Assembly: GCF_002077175.1 (NCBI RefSeq) | Contig: NZ_CP014943.1 | Coordinates: 4,464,001-4,528,000, forward strand | Length of the DNA stretch: 64,000 bases | DNA from: Colwellia sp. PAMC 21821 | GTDB taxonomy: Bacteria > Pseudomonadota > Gammaproteobacteria > Enterobacterales > Alteromonadaceae | Direction of reading: 5' to 3' | Part shown: positions 26,159 through 34,825 of the stretch, one piece after another | Numbering within the stretch: position 1 is the first letter of the stretch | How the letters are laid out: every line of letters starts with the position of its first letter | The notes under the pieces: model-generated | The model's input: the letters and a program-made list of their open reading frames with translations, nothing else | Database searches by the model: none | Told to the model about the DNA's origin: nothing | Made by a program: the position numbers and the translations under genes

Positions 26159-28279
26159 ATGTCAAATTATCAGCATTTGCTAAAGCCTGGAAAAATAGGT
26201 GGACTCACTTTACGTAACCGCATCATCATGGCGCCTATGGGCTCGAACTATGCCGAGGCAGATGGTCATTGTGGCGAACGTATTCAGGCTTTTTATGAAG
26301 CACGAGCCAAAGGTGGTGTCGGCTTAATTACCATGGGTTCTATAGCGATTGCATTTCCAGCAGGTACCGCTGAGCCCTATCAAGTGGGCATTTCCAAAGA
26401 TGAGTTTATTCCTGGGCTAAAAAAGTTGGCTGAAAGGGTTCATGCTCATGGCGCTAAAATTTCGCTGCAATTGCAACATGCCGGTAAAACTGCCGTGCGA
26501 GATCTCGCTGAGGGACGTGAGCTTTGGGTACCATCTATGCCACCTGCTCCGCCCAAAAATGACATAATGAAGTCGGTGACGAATAAAGAGTTAAGTACCT
26601 TTGTTCGACCAGCACAAGACAAGCCTATAAAAATAAGAGTCATGGACAAAGCAGATATCGCGCAAATGGTTGAATGGTTTGCCGCTGCGGCTAAGCGTGC
26701 GCAACAAGCAGGCTTTGACGGTATTGAATTACATTCGGCACACTCCTATATTTTAGCCGGTTTTTTATCAAATTATTACAACAACCGTGAAGATGAATAT
26801 GGTGGTAGCCTTGAAAACCGTGCTCGCATACTCATTGAAATTATTTCAGCAATACGCGAACGAATAGGACAAGACTTTCCTGTTTGGCTTAGGCTGGACG
26901 CAAAAGAGTTAAGCACACCAGGTGGCATTACTCTTGAAGATTGTATTGCGGTAACCAAGTTGGCAGAAAAAGCCGGCTTCAATGCGGTTAGCATTTCAGC
27001 CTACTCTACGTTAATTAATGGTTCTTCTTTCACAGAGGCACCTTTAGTACATAAACCAGCAGGATTCCTAGACTGGACCGCTGCCGTAAGTAAAGCAGTA
27101 TCTATTCCTGTTATTGCCGTGGGTCGATTAGAGCCAGACGTTGCCGATGAAGCTATTGCTAGCGGTAAATGTGATTTTGTTGCTATGGGCCGTAAGCTAT
27201 TAGCTGACCCAGAACTGCCCAACAAACTCATCGCAAATCTCGAAAGCAATATTCGACCTTGTATCTACTGTTATGTTTGTGTCAGCCAAGTATTTATTAA
27301 TCAACGTGTTAAATGTGCGGTGAATCCAAGCACCGGCAAAGAGTTTGAATTAAAAGTCATTATGACCGATAAGCCCAAACACATTGTGGTTATTGGTGGT
27401 GGCCCAGCTGGCATTGAAGCCGCGATAACGGCAAGTAATAGGGGGCATCATGTTACACTGTTAGAACGTAGTAAACGTTTAGGTGGCACCTTATTTTTTG
27501 CTGCACTCGCTTATCCGGAAAATGGCAAATTACTCGACTTTCAACTGAAGCAATTGGCACAATCTAAGGTTGACGTAAGGCTTAATACCACAGCAACACC
27601 CGTATTACTTGAATCATTGAATGCCGATGAAATATTTGTCGCTACAGGTGCAAGCCGAGAGATGCCTGACGTTAAAGGCGCATCATTAAATCATGTTTGG
27701 TCTGGTGAACAACTTCGACAATTATTAACCGGTGAAGTCAGCCAAAGCACGAAATCACAGCTTAGTCCTCTGCAACGAATAATGATCGGCTCAGGTAATT
27801 TACTGGGATTAACCAAGCAACTTGCCGCGCTACAAAAACTATCGCACATTTGGATGCCATTAGGTAAACGAGTAACCATTGTGGGTGGTGGCTTGGTAGG
27901 GCTTGAGTTAGGCGAGTTTTTGGCCGAACGTGGCCGCAAAGTGACTATACTGGAAGCGAGCAGCAAGCTAGGTACCGAACTGAGTATTGTCAGACGTTGG
28001 CGTGTACTCGATCATCTTAAAGAACTTGGCGTAACATTAGTTACCGAAGCACAAGTCAGTTCAATTGATGCTTCTGCTGTGCACTATCAAACTAAAGAAG
28101 AGCAACAGAGTGTCGTTGCTGATAGCGTTGTCATGGCAAGTGGTATTGCTGCTGAGAGGAGTTTAGCAGATACATTAATCGCCGCAGGACATAAGGTTAG
28201 TGTTATCGGCGACAGTAATGAAGTTGGCTATATAGAAGGCGCTCTTAGGGCTGGCTATCGTGTTGGGTTAGATTGCTAG
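26159..28279 (+). CDS. FMN/FAD/4Fe-4S enoate reductase (2,4-dienoyl-CoA reductase/BaiCD family)
   Basis: The 706-residue protein has an N-terminal OYE-type TIM barrel (LRNRIIMAPMGSN, HSAH at 192-195), an iron-sulfur cysteine cluster (C368, C371, C374, C386) and a C-terminal FAD/NAD module with GGGPAG and GGGLVG motifs. The family reduces activated C=C bonds with NAD(P)H, including steroid double bonds in BaiCD/BaiH. The cysteines are spaced C-x2-C-x2-C-x11-C. It is in the hsaD transcript, so an unsaturated ring or side-chain intermediate is the likely substrate; which bond is reduced is not known. Confidence 0.83.
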   Translation: MSNYQHLLKPGKIGGLTLRNRIIMAPMGSNYAEADGHCGERIQAFYEARAKGGVGLITMGSIAIAFPAGTAEPYQVGISKDEFIPGLKKLAERVHAHGAKISLQLQHAGKTAVRDLAEGRELWVPSMPPAPPKNDIMKSVTNKELSTFVRPAQDKPIKIRVMDKADIAQMVEWFAAAAKRAQQAGFDGIELHSAHSYILAGFLSNYYNNREDEYGGSLENRARILIEIISAIRERIGQDFPVWLRLDAKELSTPGGITLEDCIAVTKLAEKAGFNAVSISAYSTLINGSSFTEAPLVHKPAGFLDWTAAVSKAVSIPVIAVGRLEPDVADEAIASGKCDFVAMGRKLLADPELPNKLIANLESNIRPCIYCYVCVSQVFINQRVKCAVNPSTGKEFELKVIMTDKPKHIVVIGGGPAGIEAAITASNRGHHVTLLERSKRLGGTLFFAALAYPENGKLLDFQLKQLAQSKVDVRLNTTATPVLLESLNADEIFVATGASREMPDVKGASLNHVWSGEQLRQLLTGEVSQSTKSQLSPLQRIMIGSGNLLGLTKQLAALQKLSHIWMPLGKRVTIVGGGLVGLELGEFLAERGRKVTILEASSKLGTELSIVRRWRVLDHLKELGVTLVTEAQVSSIDASAVHYQTKEEQQSVVADSVVMASGIAAERSLADTLIAAGHKVSVIGDSNEVGYIEGALRAGYRVGLDC

Positions 28280-28327
28280 TCGATTACCCTTATGCCCTAA
28301 ATTAACCATATCTTTAATTTTCCCGCG

Positions 28328-28363
28328 TAAATAGAGGGATAAAACCCTCTATTTAACTGTTTT
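28328..28363 (+). terminator. Terminator after the enoate reductase
   Basis: An 11-bp perfect stem (TAAATAGAGGG / CCCTCTATTTA) closes a 6-nt loop and is followed by ACTGTTTT. It ends the hsaD unit before the next SDR. Confidence 0.75.
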
Positions 28364-28399
28364 AAAAGCCGGTGACGGTATTCAATCGAGTTGCTAATA

Positions 28400-29188
28400 A
28401 TGAATGATTCTAAACAATTAAATAATAAAGTCGCTATCGTCACGGGAGCTGCTCGAGGTATTGGCAAAGCGATATGCCAGGCTTTTGTTGACGCTGGTGC
28501 CACCGTAATAGCAACCGACATTCTCAGTGAAGAACTAAATGAAATGGCCGAAGAACTTGGTAACAGCGTTACCGCAATTACCCACGATGTTACTGACGAA
28601 CAACAATGGCAAACTATTGTAGAAACAACACTAGCTGAACATCAGAAAATTGATATTTTAGTGAACAATGCTGGGATATTACTATTTTCGACGCTTGAAA
28701 CGACAGAAGCAAAACAATTCCGAAAGATACTCGACGTCAATGTGACAGGCACTTTTTTGGGTTTACAAAGTGTCATATCAACAATGAAAAAAGCTGGCAG
28801 TGGCGCTATTGTTAATATTTCATCTGCATCGTCAATCTTGCCTAATAATGGTACAGGAGCTTATGCTGCCAGTAAATATGCAGTACGAGGCTTAACACGA
28901 ACGGCTGCCCTTGAATTAGGACCATTTGGTATTCGCGTGAATAGCGTACACCCTGGCGCTGTCAATACACCGATGACAAATCCACAAGGCCTCAGTGGAG
29001 AAGCACTCAATGCTCGGTTTACATTTATTCCGCAACAACGCGGATGCGAAGCCAAAGAAGTGGCTAATATGGTGCAGTTTTTAGTTTCAGAAAATGCATC
29101 GTATTGTAACGGCGCCGAGATGGTTGTTGATGGCGGATTAACCGCTGGACAATATTACTATGGTGTTCCTGGCGCTCCAGAGCGCTGA
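28400..29188 (+). CDS. SDR related to 3-alpha(20-beta)-hydroxysteroid dehydrogenase
   Basis: The 262-residue SDR has VTGAARGIGKA, NNAG, NISSASS and the catalytic YAASK. The blocks LELGPFGIRVNSVHPGAVNTPM and EMVVDGGLTAGQYYYG resemble Streptomyces 3-alpha(20-beta)-hydroxysteroid dehydrogenase. The start at 28400 (MNDSKQ) is chosen over a TTG at 28391. It probably interconverts a hydroxyl and keto group on the steroid. It lies behind a terminator, so it may have its own promoter; no operator copy was found before it. A short hairpin (29183-29203) overlaps the stop codon. Confidence 0.78.
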   Translation: MNDSKQLNNKVAIVTGAARGIGKAICQAFVDAGATVIATDILSEELNEMAEELGNSVTAITHDVTDEQQWQTIVETTLAEHQKIDILVNNAGILLFSTLETTEAKQFRKILDVNVTGTFLGLQSVISTMKKAGSGAIVNISSASSILPNNGTGAYAASKYAVRGLTRTAALELGPFGIRVNSVHPGAVNTPMTNPQGLSGEALNARFTFIPQQRGCEAKEVANMVQFLVSENASYCNGAEMVVDGGLTAGQYYYGVPGAPER

Positions 29189-29203
29189 ACCCAGTGTTCA
29201 GCG

Positions 29204-29891
29204 AAATTAATCACTAATATTATTTCTATTATATATATTAGTGACCGTTTATTCGTTACAACTGCCTTTGTGATAATAATGCGCTATAAATTAAGTAGTT
29301 TGCAATAGTAAATAGCGAAACCGTTCGGAGTTCGTCTACCGCTATTTACCTTAGTAGATGAATATTTCACGCTTAAGTTATACGTGTTCCACTAGAGCGA
29401 AATGGTTAGCCAGCGAAAATTGATCACATGGTAGCCTAAATTTTCGGTGAATAAGGGCCTTGGATGAGCGGCCAATTAAGCAGTATTTATGTTGGCAGCA
29501 TTCGAGTCTATAACTTTTATCGCTGTGTTTTATGCCTGATAAGCGACAAGATAAACTATCCTACTTATACTCTCCTCCTATTTTATAAAAACTTAACACT
29601 TTAAGTGAATATTTATTTGAAAAGACTCAATAATGATGTCCTAATAGTAAGTTGATTAATCAAATGAGTATAATCAAAGCTAGAGCTTAATGTTTGTATC
29701 TAATATCGCAACATGGCATTTAACGTACAGGCACTTTAAGTTGTGGCTAATAAATAAGCGAAATATTAGCTAAACGTCTTATTGTTAATGACTTAACCTT
29801 TTGTTAAAGTCCGGCGATTATTCAAGGATTGAAAAAGCGAGTCGCATTTTATGCACTCTACAACACACATTTACCAAGAGAAACGTGCTTT
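29204..29891. other. Long intergenic region before cstA, no gene seen
   Basis: No coding region was recognised. It contains two hairpins: a 10-bp stem GTAAATAGCG / CGCTATTTAC at 29308-29349 and CGAAAATT / AATTTTCG at 29415-29447. The operator of the island is absent, so cstA is probably under separate control. Confidence 0.4.
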
Positions 29892-31367
29892 ATGATCATC
29901 TTTTTTATCTGTCTTACTATTTTAATATTAGGCTACAAATTTTATAGCCCATTTGTCGAAAAACAAGCGGGTTTAGATTCAACGGTTGATACTCCTCAAA
30001 AACGCTTTAGCGAAGGTGTTGATTATGTTGCCATTCATCCTGTAAGGGCCTTTTTAATACAATTTTTAAACATCGCAGGTGTCGGTCCAATATTTGGCCC
30101 AATACTGGGTGCTTTATACGGACCTATAGCATTGGTTTGGATTGTGCTTGGTAACGTTTTAGGTGGCGCTGTACACGACTTTTTCTCAGGTGTTATGAGT
30201 ATAAAAGAAGACGGTAAAAGCCTGCCAGAAATAGCAGGAAAATATTACAACGTTGTTTTTAAAGGTTTTATGTTAATATTTACTGCCATGCTACTGTTTT
30301 TTGTTGGTGTGGTATTTATTATGAGTCCTGCGGGCTTGCTAAGTAACTTAGATTTCTTCGAAGGGACAATATTTGCTAATAATACCTTTTGGGTACTAGC
30401 TATTTTAGGGTATTACTTTTTAGCAACTCTGTTACCTATTGATAAAATTATCACGAAATTTTATCCATTTTTTGGTTTGTTAATGATATTAATGACAACT
30501 TTTGTTGCCATTGCACTATTAATGGATGCACCTCATTTACCCGTCGCAGGTGACTTTTTAGCTTACTTTGAAGCCGACCACGCTCATGATTTTTTAGAGC
30601 CAAACCCTGATGGTTTACCAACTTGGCCGCTGCTGTTTATTACGATTACTTGTGGTGCCATAAGTGGTTTTCATTCCACTCAAGCCCCAATTATTGCGCG
30701 CTGTTTAACGAACGAGAAATACGTTCGCCCAGTATATTACGGTGCAATGGTATGTGAAGGTATCGTAGGCTGTGTTTGGGCACTTGCCGGTATAGCTGCA
30801 TTTCCAGAAGGTTACGCAGGTTTAAAGGTATTACTCGACCAAGGTGGTCCTGGTTTAGTGGTTAACCATGTTGCTAATAATTATCTTGGTGTATTTGGCG
30901 GCATTATGGCCGTAATTGCGGTTGCCGTTTTCCCTATTACATCTGGCGATACCGCGTTCCGCTCTTTACGTTTAACGGTTGTTGACGCCTTTAATATTCC
31001 GCAAAGTATACGCAATAGATTATTACTTGCCGTACCGATTTTAACGATTGCGTACTTTATGACTAAGCTCGATTTTACTGTGATTTGGCGCTACTTCGCA
31101 TTCTCAAATATGCTACTTTCCACCAGTGTATTATGGCTCGCGACAAAATACTTGTTTGACCGTGGTACATTCCATTGGATCACCAGCATTCCCGCTGTAA
31201 TAGCGACCGCGGTCACAGCGTCGTACATAATGACGGCAGCCATAGGCCTTAATTTATCAAGCGACTTCGGCAAACCCATTGGTGCTACTGTCGCTGTGAT
31301 TGGCTTTATTGTACTTGTGATGGTGCACAGAACTAAATATAAAAACATTAATTTAGCTGCTGAGTAA
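29892..31367 (+). CDS. CstA-family carbon-starvation transporter, short form
   Basis: The protein of about 491 residues is a multi-pass membrane protein with the CstA hallmarks GPIFGPILGALYGP, GGAVHDFFSG and TCGAISGFHSTQ. CstA-family proteins import small metabolites such as pyruvate or peptides under carbon limitation. It is much shorter than E. coli CstA (about 700 residues) and belongs to the short CstA group. The start at 29892 (MIIFFICL) is chosen because the preceding 21 codons from a TTG at 29829 are not membrane-like. Its link to the steroid genes is positional only. Confidence 0.85.
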   Translation: MIIFFICLTILILGYKFYSPFVEKQAGLDSTVDTPQKRFSEGVDYVAIHPVRAFLIQFLNIAGVGPIFGPILGALYGPIALVWIVLGNVLGGAVHDFFSGVMSIKEDGKSLPEIAGKYYNVVFKGFMLIFTAMLLFFVGVVFIMSPAGLLSNLDFFEGTIFANNTFWVLAILGYYFLATLLPIDKIITKFYPFFGLLMILMTTFVAIALLMDAPHLPVAGDFLAYFEADHAHDFLEPNPDGLPTWPLLFITITCGAISGFHSTQAPIIARCLTNEKYVRPVYYGAMVCEGIVGCVWALAGIAAFPEGYAGLKVLLDQGGPGLVVNHVANNYLGVFGGIMAVIAVAVFPITSGDTAFRSLRLTVVDAFNIPQSIRNRLLLAVPILTIAYFMTKLDFTVIWRYFAFSNMLLSTSVLWLATKYLFDRGTFHWITSIPAVIATAVTASYIMTAAIGLNLSSDFGKPIGATVAVIGFIVLVMVHRTKYKNINLAAE

Positions 31368-31391
31368 ATATTCCCACAAGCTAAAAAACTT

Positions 31392-31433
31392 AAAATCCTC
31401 AGTCGTTGCATTGCCAATTACTGGGGATTTTTT
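31392..31433 (+). terminator. Terminator after cstA-like gene
   Basis: A 12-bp stem (AAAATCCTCAGT / ACTGGGGATTTT, one G-U pair) with a 16-nt loop runs into TTTTTT. It lies 25 bp after the stop codon. Confidence 0.8.
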
Positions 31434-31643
31434 ATACTCGATATCAAAGATAATATGTTTTATCAAATCAGATCAAAATTATTTAAGATTTACAGAATAA
31501 AATAAGAGCTTTAGGGGTTTATTTGATGAACTTGATTTTATAGTACTAGCTTAAACTTATTCATAACTCCGCAGTTGTCCTGTATTAACAATAGCACCAC
31601 GGAGTTACTCAACTAATATATACATTTATTCGTAACCATTGCT

Positions 31644-32384
31644 TTATGCCGTGCAAGAGCCACCATTAAGAGCGATGGTTTGTCCTGTCATCCAAGATGC
31701 TTCATTTGAGACCAAGTAAGTAGCCGCTGCACCGACATCCTCAGGAGTTCCCGCACGACCTACCGATGTTACTTTTGCAGCAAGTTCATCGTAGCCATGA
31801 TTATTCATAGCGCCAAGTGACAAGGCATTTACGGTAACGCCCTTTTCGCCCAGTTCTGCCGATAATGTTCGCATAAACCCGATTGCAGCAGCTTTTGACG
31901 ATGCGTAATCGCTTAAACCTAAAGATTGCCCCTGTCGCCACGACTCTGATGAAATCATTAATATTCGACCATGCCCTTGTTCAATCATGGCAGGTAACAC
32001 CGCGCGCGTGAGGTTAACAATGGCATAAAAATTTAGCTTAAACTGACGTTCATAATCTTCTGCTGTCATTTCCTCAAAAGGACGTAAGCTCCCTGGCATA
32101 CCCACAGGAACACCCGCGTTATTGACCAGAATGTCAATACCACCAGATGATGCTACAACTTGTTCTATCCAATCTGGGTCAGTAATATCTCCACCTGCAG
32201 CCTTTACATTGTAACCCTTGGCTTGCATAGCAGCTACCTGCGCATCAACTCGGTCATGAAAAAGATCGTTCAAGTAAACACAAGCACCTTGTTTAGCTAA
32301 AGCCTCAACTATACCTGTACCCATTCCTTGTCCAGCCCCGGTAACTAGGGCGGTGCGCCCTTTAAGATTAAACATTGACGACAT
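31644..32384 (-). CDS. SDR family oxidoreductase
   Basis: The 246-residue classical SDR has VTGAGQGMGTG, NNAGVPVG, the catalytic YASSK and the C-terminus GQTIALNGGSCTA. It probably oxidises or reduces a hydroxyl group on an intermediate, but the substrate cannot be read from the sequence. It is monocistronic. A copy of the island operator at 32616-32635 lies 231 bp upstream, which ties it to the steroid regulon. A hairpin (TAACTCCG / CGGAGTTA, 31564-31607) lies downstream. Confidence 0.78.
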   Translation of the reverse strand: MSSMFNLKGRTALVTGAGQGMGTGIVEALAKQGACVYLNDLFHDRVDAQVAAMQAKGYNVKAAGGDITDPDWIEQVVASSGGIDILVNNAGVPVGMPGSLRPFEEMTAEDYERQFKLNFYAIVNLTRAVLPAMIEQGHGRILMISSESWRQGQSLGLSDYASSKAAAIGFMRTLSAELGEKGVTVNALSLGAMNNHGYDELAAKVTSVGRAGTPEDVGAAATYLVSNEASWMTGQTIALNGGSCTA

Positions 32385-32615
32385 TTTAAAATCCTTCCTT
32401 AATGGTGATTACAAGCAATAATAAAGTTCAGAAACGCAGGACAATCTTTACCTGCGGCTATGACTTAAACAGAAAAAATAATTACTGCACGAACGGCCAC
32501 AATGACTAAAAGTTAACTGATAAAGTGCTTATGATTTTATCCATTGCAGCTTACATATTCTGGTTTGCCCATGATATGTTGAAGCATTCACCATAGAATC
32601 GAATGTCGCACAAAT

Positions 32616-32635
32616 CATCGTTTATTGAGACTAGA
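32616..32635 (-). promoter_or_regulatory. Island operator, copy 5 (upstream of the SDR at 31644)
   Basis: In the gene direction this reads TCTAGTCTCAATAAACGATG, one of the weaker matches to the consensus. It is 231 bp from the start codon, farther than the other copies. Confidence 0.6.
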
Positions 32636-32911
32636 TTGATTAACAGAGAGTAAACCAAATTCACTTATTGCCTGAACATTTATCCTGTTCAACACGGCCA
32701 GCAACTGCGTTATTTAATCATTATCTCTGTATCGATAAAGCTGATTAATGCATTGGCAAAACGAGACACTAAGTCGTTTACTAAAGTAACTTGTTTATAT
32801 GAGTATTTGTTCTGATTAAAAAATTTACTTTTCACTTATTTAAGCATCCACTTAGCTTGTAAACTTGTGTATTCTTAACTTATTACCACTAATTTGTAAA
32901 AAAGAGTTTTT

Positions 32912-34003
32912 ATGCTAAAAAATAAATTTTATTCACTACTCATCTGTGTTTTAAGCCTGATGGCTGTTTTTTCTGTACATGCTCAAAAAGAGGCAGAAAT
33001 TACCACCCTAACGGTTGCCGTTGCAGGAGATAAACCTTTTGTTATATACGATCCAGACAGTAAATCATTAGAAGGGATTTCACTTTCAATTTGGGAAAAT
33101 ATTGCTCAAGAAAAAAACTGGGCATATCAATATAAGTATTTTGATTCCGTTGATAAAGCGCTTAATGCTTTAAAGCAAGGTCAAGTTGATTTACTAGCGG
33201 GGCCTATTAGCATTACCTCTGAACGAATAAAAGACTTTCGTTTCTCCCAACCATACTATCAATCAAGCTTGACCATTGCTTCTCGTGATGAAAACGCCAG
33301 TTTTTGGGGTAAAATAAAACCTTTTTTTAGCATGCAGTTGTTAATCGCAATCTGTATATTTTTATCTTTGTTGGCATCAGTTGGGCTATTATTTTGGCTG
33401 GCTGAGCGTAAACACTCACCGGAACAATTCCCTGCCGATCCAAAAAAAGGAATAGCCAACGGTATGTGGTTAGCTATTGTGACTATGAGCACCACAGGCT
33501 ATGGCGATATGGCGCCCGTAAGTTTAAAAGGTCGAGTTGTAGCCGGCTGTTGGATGATTATTTCATTAATATTCGCAACTTCCATGATTGCAGGTATTGC
33601 CAGCACGCTTACTCTATCAGGCTTTAGTAACTCCACAATCACACAGGTAGAGCAGTTTCCGGGCAAAAAAATTGCCACAAAAATTGGTTCGCCTGCCGTT
33701 GGTTTTATTGATGAGCACCAAGGAAAAACGGTATTAGTGAGCACGCTAACTGATGCCATGGAAAAGCTAAAAAATAAAGACGTTGATGCCGTGGTATTTG
33801 ACCGCCCACAATTGTTGTTTTATAAAAACAAACACAAAGCAGAAAATATTAATATTCCCAGTGCAGAATATTACAAGCAAGGCTATGGTTTCGCGTTTAG
33901 AAACGACAGTGAGCTTATAAATGAAATTAACTTAATTTTATTGACGCTTTCAGAAGAACAGAAAATTGAAAAAATTATGACTGATTATATCGGTGATAAT
34001 TAG
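32912..34003 (+). CDS. GluR0-like ligand-gated potassium channel (ionotropic receptor)
   Basis: The 363-residue protein has a signal peptide (cleavage near residue 24), then a periplasmic binding-protein half domain (S1, about 30-130, with SERIKDFRFSQPYY). A membrane helix at about 142-164 and a pore loop with the potassium-selectivity filter TTGYGD (194-199) follow. A second helix (208-232) and the S2 half of the binding domain (about 245-360) complete it. This S1-M1-P-M2-S2 order is that of prokaryotic glutamate receptors such as GluR0. It probably opens a K+ pathway when a small ligand binds outside the inner membrane; the ligand is unknown. It is monocistronic. Confidence 0.85.
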   Translation: MLKNKFYSLLICVLSLMAVFSVHAQKEAEITTLTVAVAGDKPFVIYDPDSKSLEGISLSIWENIAQEKNWAYQYKYFDSVDKALNALKQGQVDLLAGPISITSERIKDFRFSQPYYQSSLTIASRDENASFWGKIKPFFSMQLLIAICIFLSLLASVGLLFWLAERKHSPEQFPADPKKGIANGMWLAIVTMSTTGYGDMAPVSLKGRVVAGCWMIISLIFATSMIAGIASTLTLSGFSNSTITQVEQFPGKKIATKIGSPAVGFIDEHQGKTVLVSTLTDAMEKLKNKDVDAVVFDRPQLLFYKNKHKAENINIPSAEYYKQGYGFAFRNDSELINEINLILLTLSEEQKIEKIMTDYIGDN

Positions 34004-34254
34004 ATAGAAATATTTTGAATCAATCAGCTTTATATTCGGGACTAAAATACAGTATGGATTTAATGAATATTTCATTAGGTATTCATAAACAAGAAGTAAG
34101 CATGTTGCTTTTTATAGATATATTTTATTTATTTACACTCAATTTACCGATGGTATTATTTAAACAACATTAGTATTTATTGAGTGTGATTTTTATTTCA
34201 TTAAACCCTCTCAGATTAGCTTGAAGTTATTATTTAAGCTGCTATATTGTAGGC

Positions 34255-34326
34255 ATGAAAACACCTATTTCAGTACTTTATTATATTTTATTTTTAGGGA
34301 GCTTCGCCCTAAAATTCCCCGCTTAA
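34255..34326 (+). CDS. Possible 23-residue hydrophobic peptide
   Basis: The frame encodes MKTPISVLYYILFLGSFALK followed by FPA, a hydrophobic stretch that could span a membrane. It ends 2 bp before a strong hairpin (34329-34346). There is only a weak AGG as ribosome binding site. It may be a small membrane peptide, a leader peptide, or chance. Confidence 0.25.
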   Translation: MKTPISVLYYILFLGSFALKFPA

Positions 34327-34328
34327 AC

Positions 34329-34356
34329 GGGCGTTTCTCTACGCCCATCTGTTTTT
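34329..34356 (+). terminator. Hairpin terminator downstream of the GluR0-like gene
   Basis: GGGCGT / ACGCCC closes the 6-nt loop TTCTCT and is followed by ATCTGTTTTT. It lies about 325 bp after the receptor gene. Confidence 0.6.
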
Positions 34357-34615
34357 ACAGAACATAACTAAAGATAAGTAAAGATAACTAAACGCAAGTA
34401 AAAATTTATAATTTATCACCTCTATTTCTAGCTCAACTGCTAATTAGATGGTGAAAAAATTAATGCTAAATTTTTATGCATAGATATACCTGTAAATAGC
34501 TAATTTACAATCTATTAAGTTATTCACGCAATTTAGTTTATGAAGAAAATATAGAGAATTTCGGTTTGAATGCTAAAAAACACAATTAATCGATTATTTA
34601 TTATTAGGTGATAAC

Positions 34616-34726
34616 ATGTCTAAAAGTGAAAAGAAAAAATCAGTGTTAACGTTGAAAGAAAAACGTAAATTGAAAAAAGCATCAACGACTAACGAAGTTG
34701 TAAAACCTAGAAAGCGTAAAGGCTAA
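34616..34726 (+). CDS. Small, very basic 36-residue protein
   Basis: The frame encodes a lysine/arginine-rich peptide (starts MSKSEKKKSVLTLKEKRKLK, ends PRKRKG). It has a good ribosome binding site (TAGGTGA) and is followed 8 bp later by a strong terminator, so it looks like a real monocistronic gene. I do not recognise the family. Small basic proteins can bind RNA or DNA or associate with ribosomes, but nothing here proves this. It is not obviously related to the steroid genes. Confidence 0.6.
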   Translation: MSKSEKKKSVLTLKEKRKLKKASTTNEVVKPRKRKG

Positions 34727-34734
34727 GTGATATA

Positions 34735-34765
34735 GGGCGCCAATAGTATTGGCGCCCTTTTTTTT
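34735..34765 (+). terminator. Strong terminator after the small basic gene
   Basis: A 10-bp perfect stem (GGGCGCCAAT / ATTGGCGCCC) with a 3-nt loop is followed by eight or more T residues. It separates the small gene from the convergent side-chain operon. Confidence 0.9.
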
Positions 34766-34825
34766 GGGAGGGTCATACCGTAAACAAAACTCATACGACT
34801 AGTTTGATAGTCAGAGCTTAAATCA

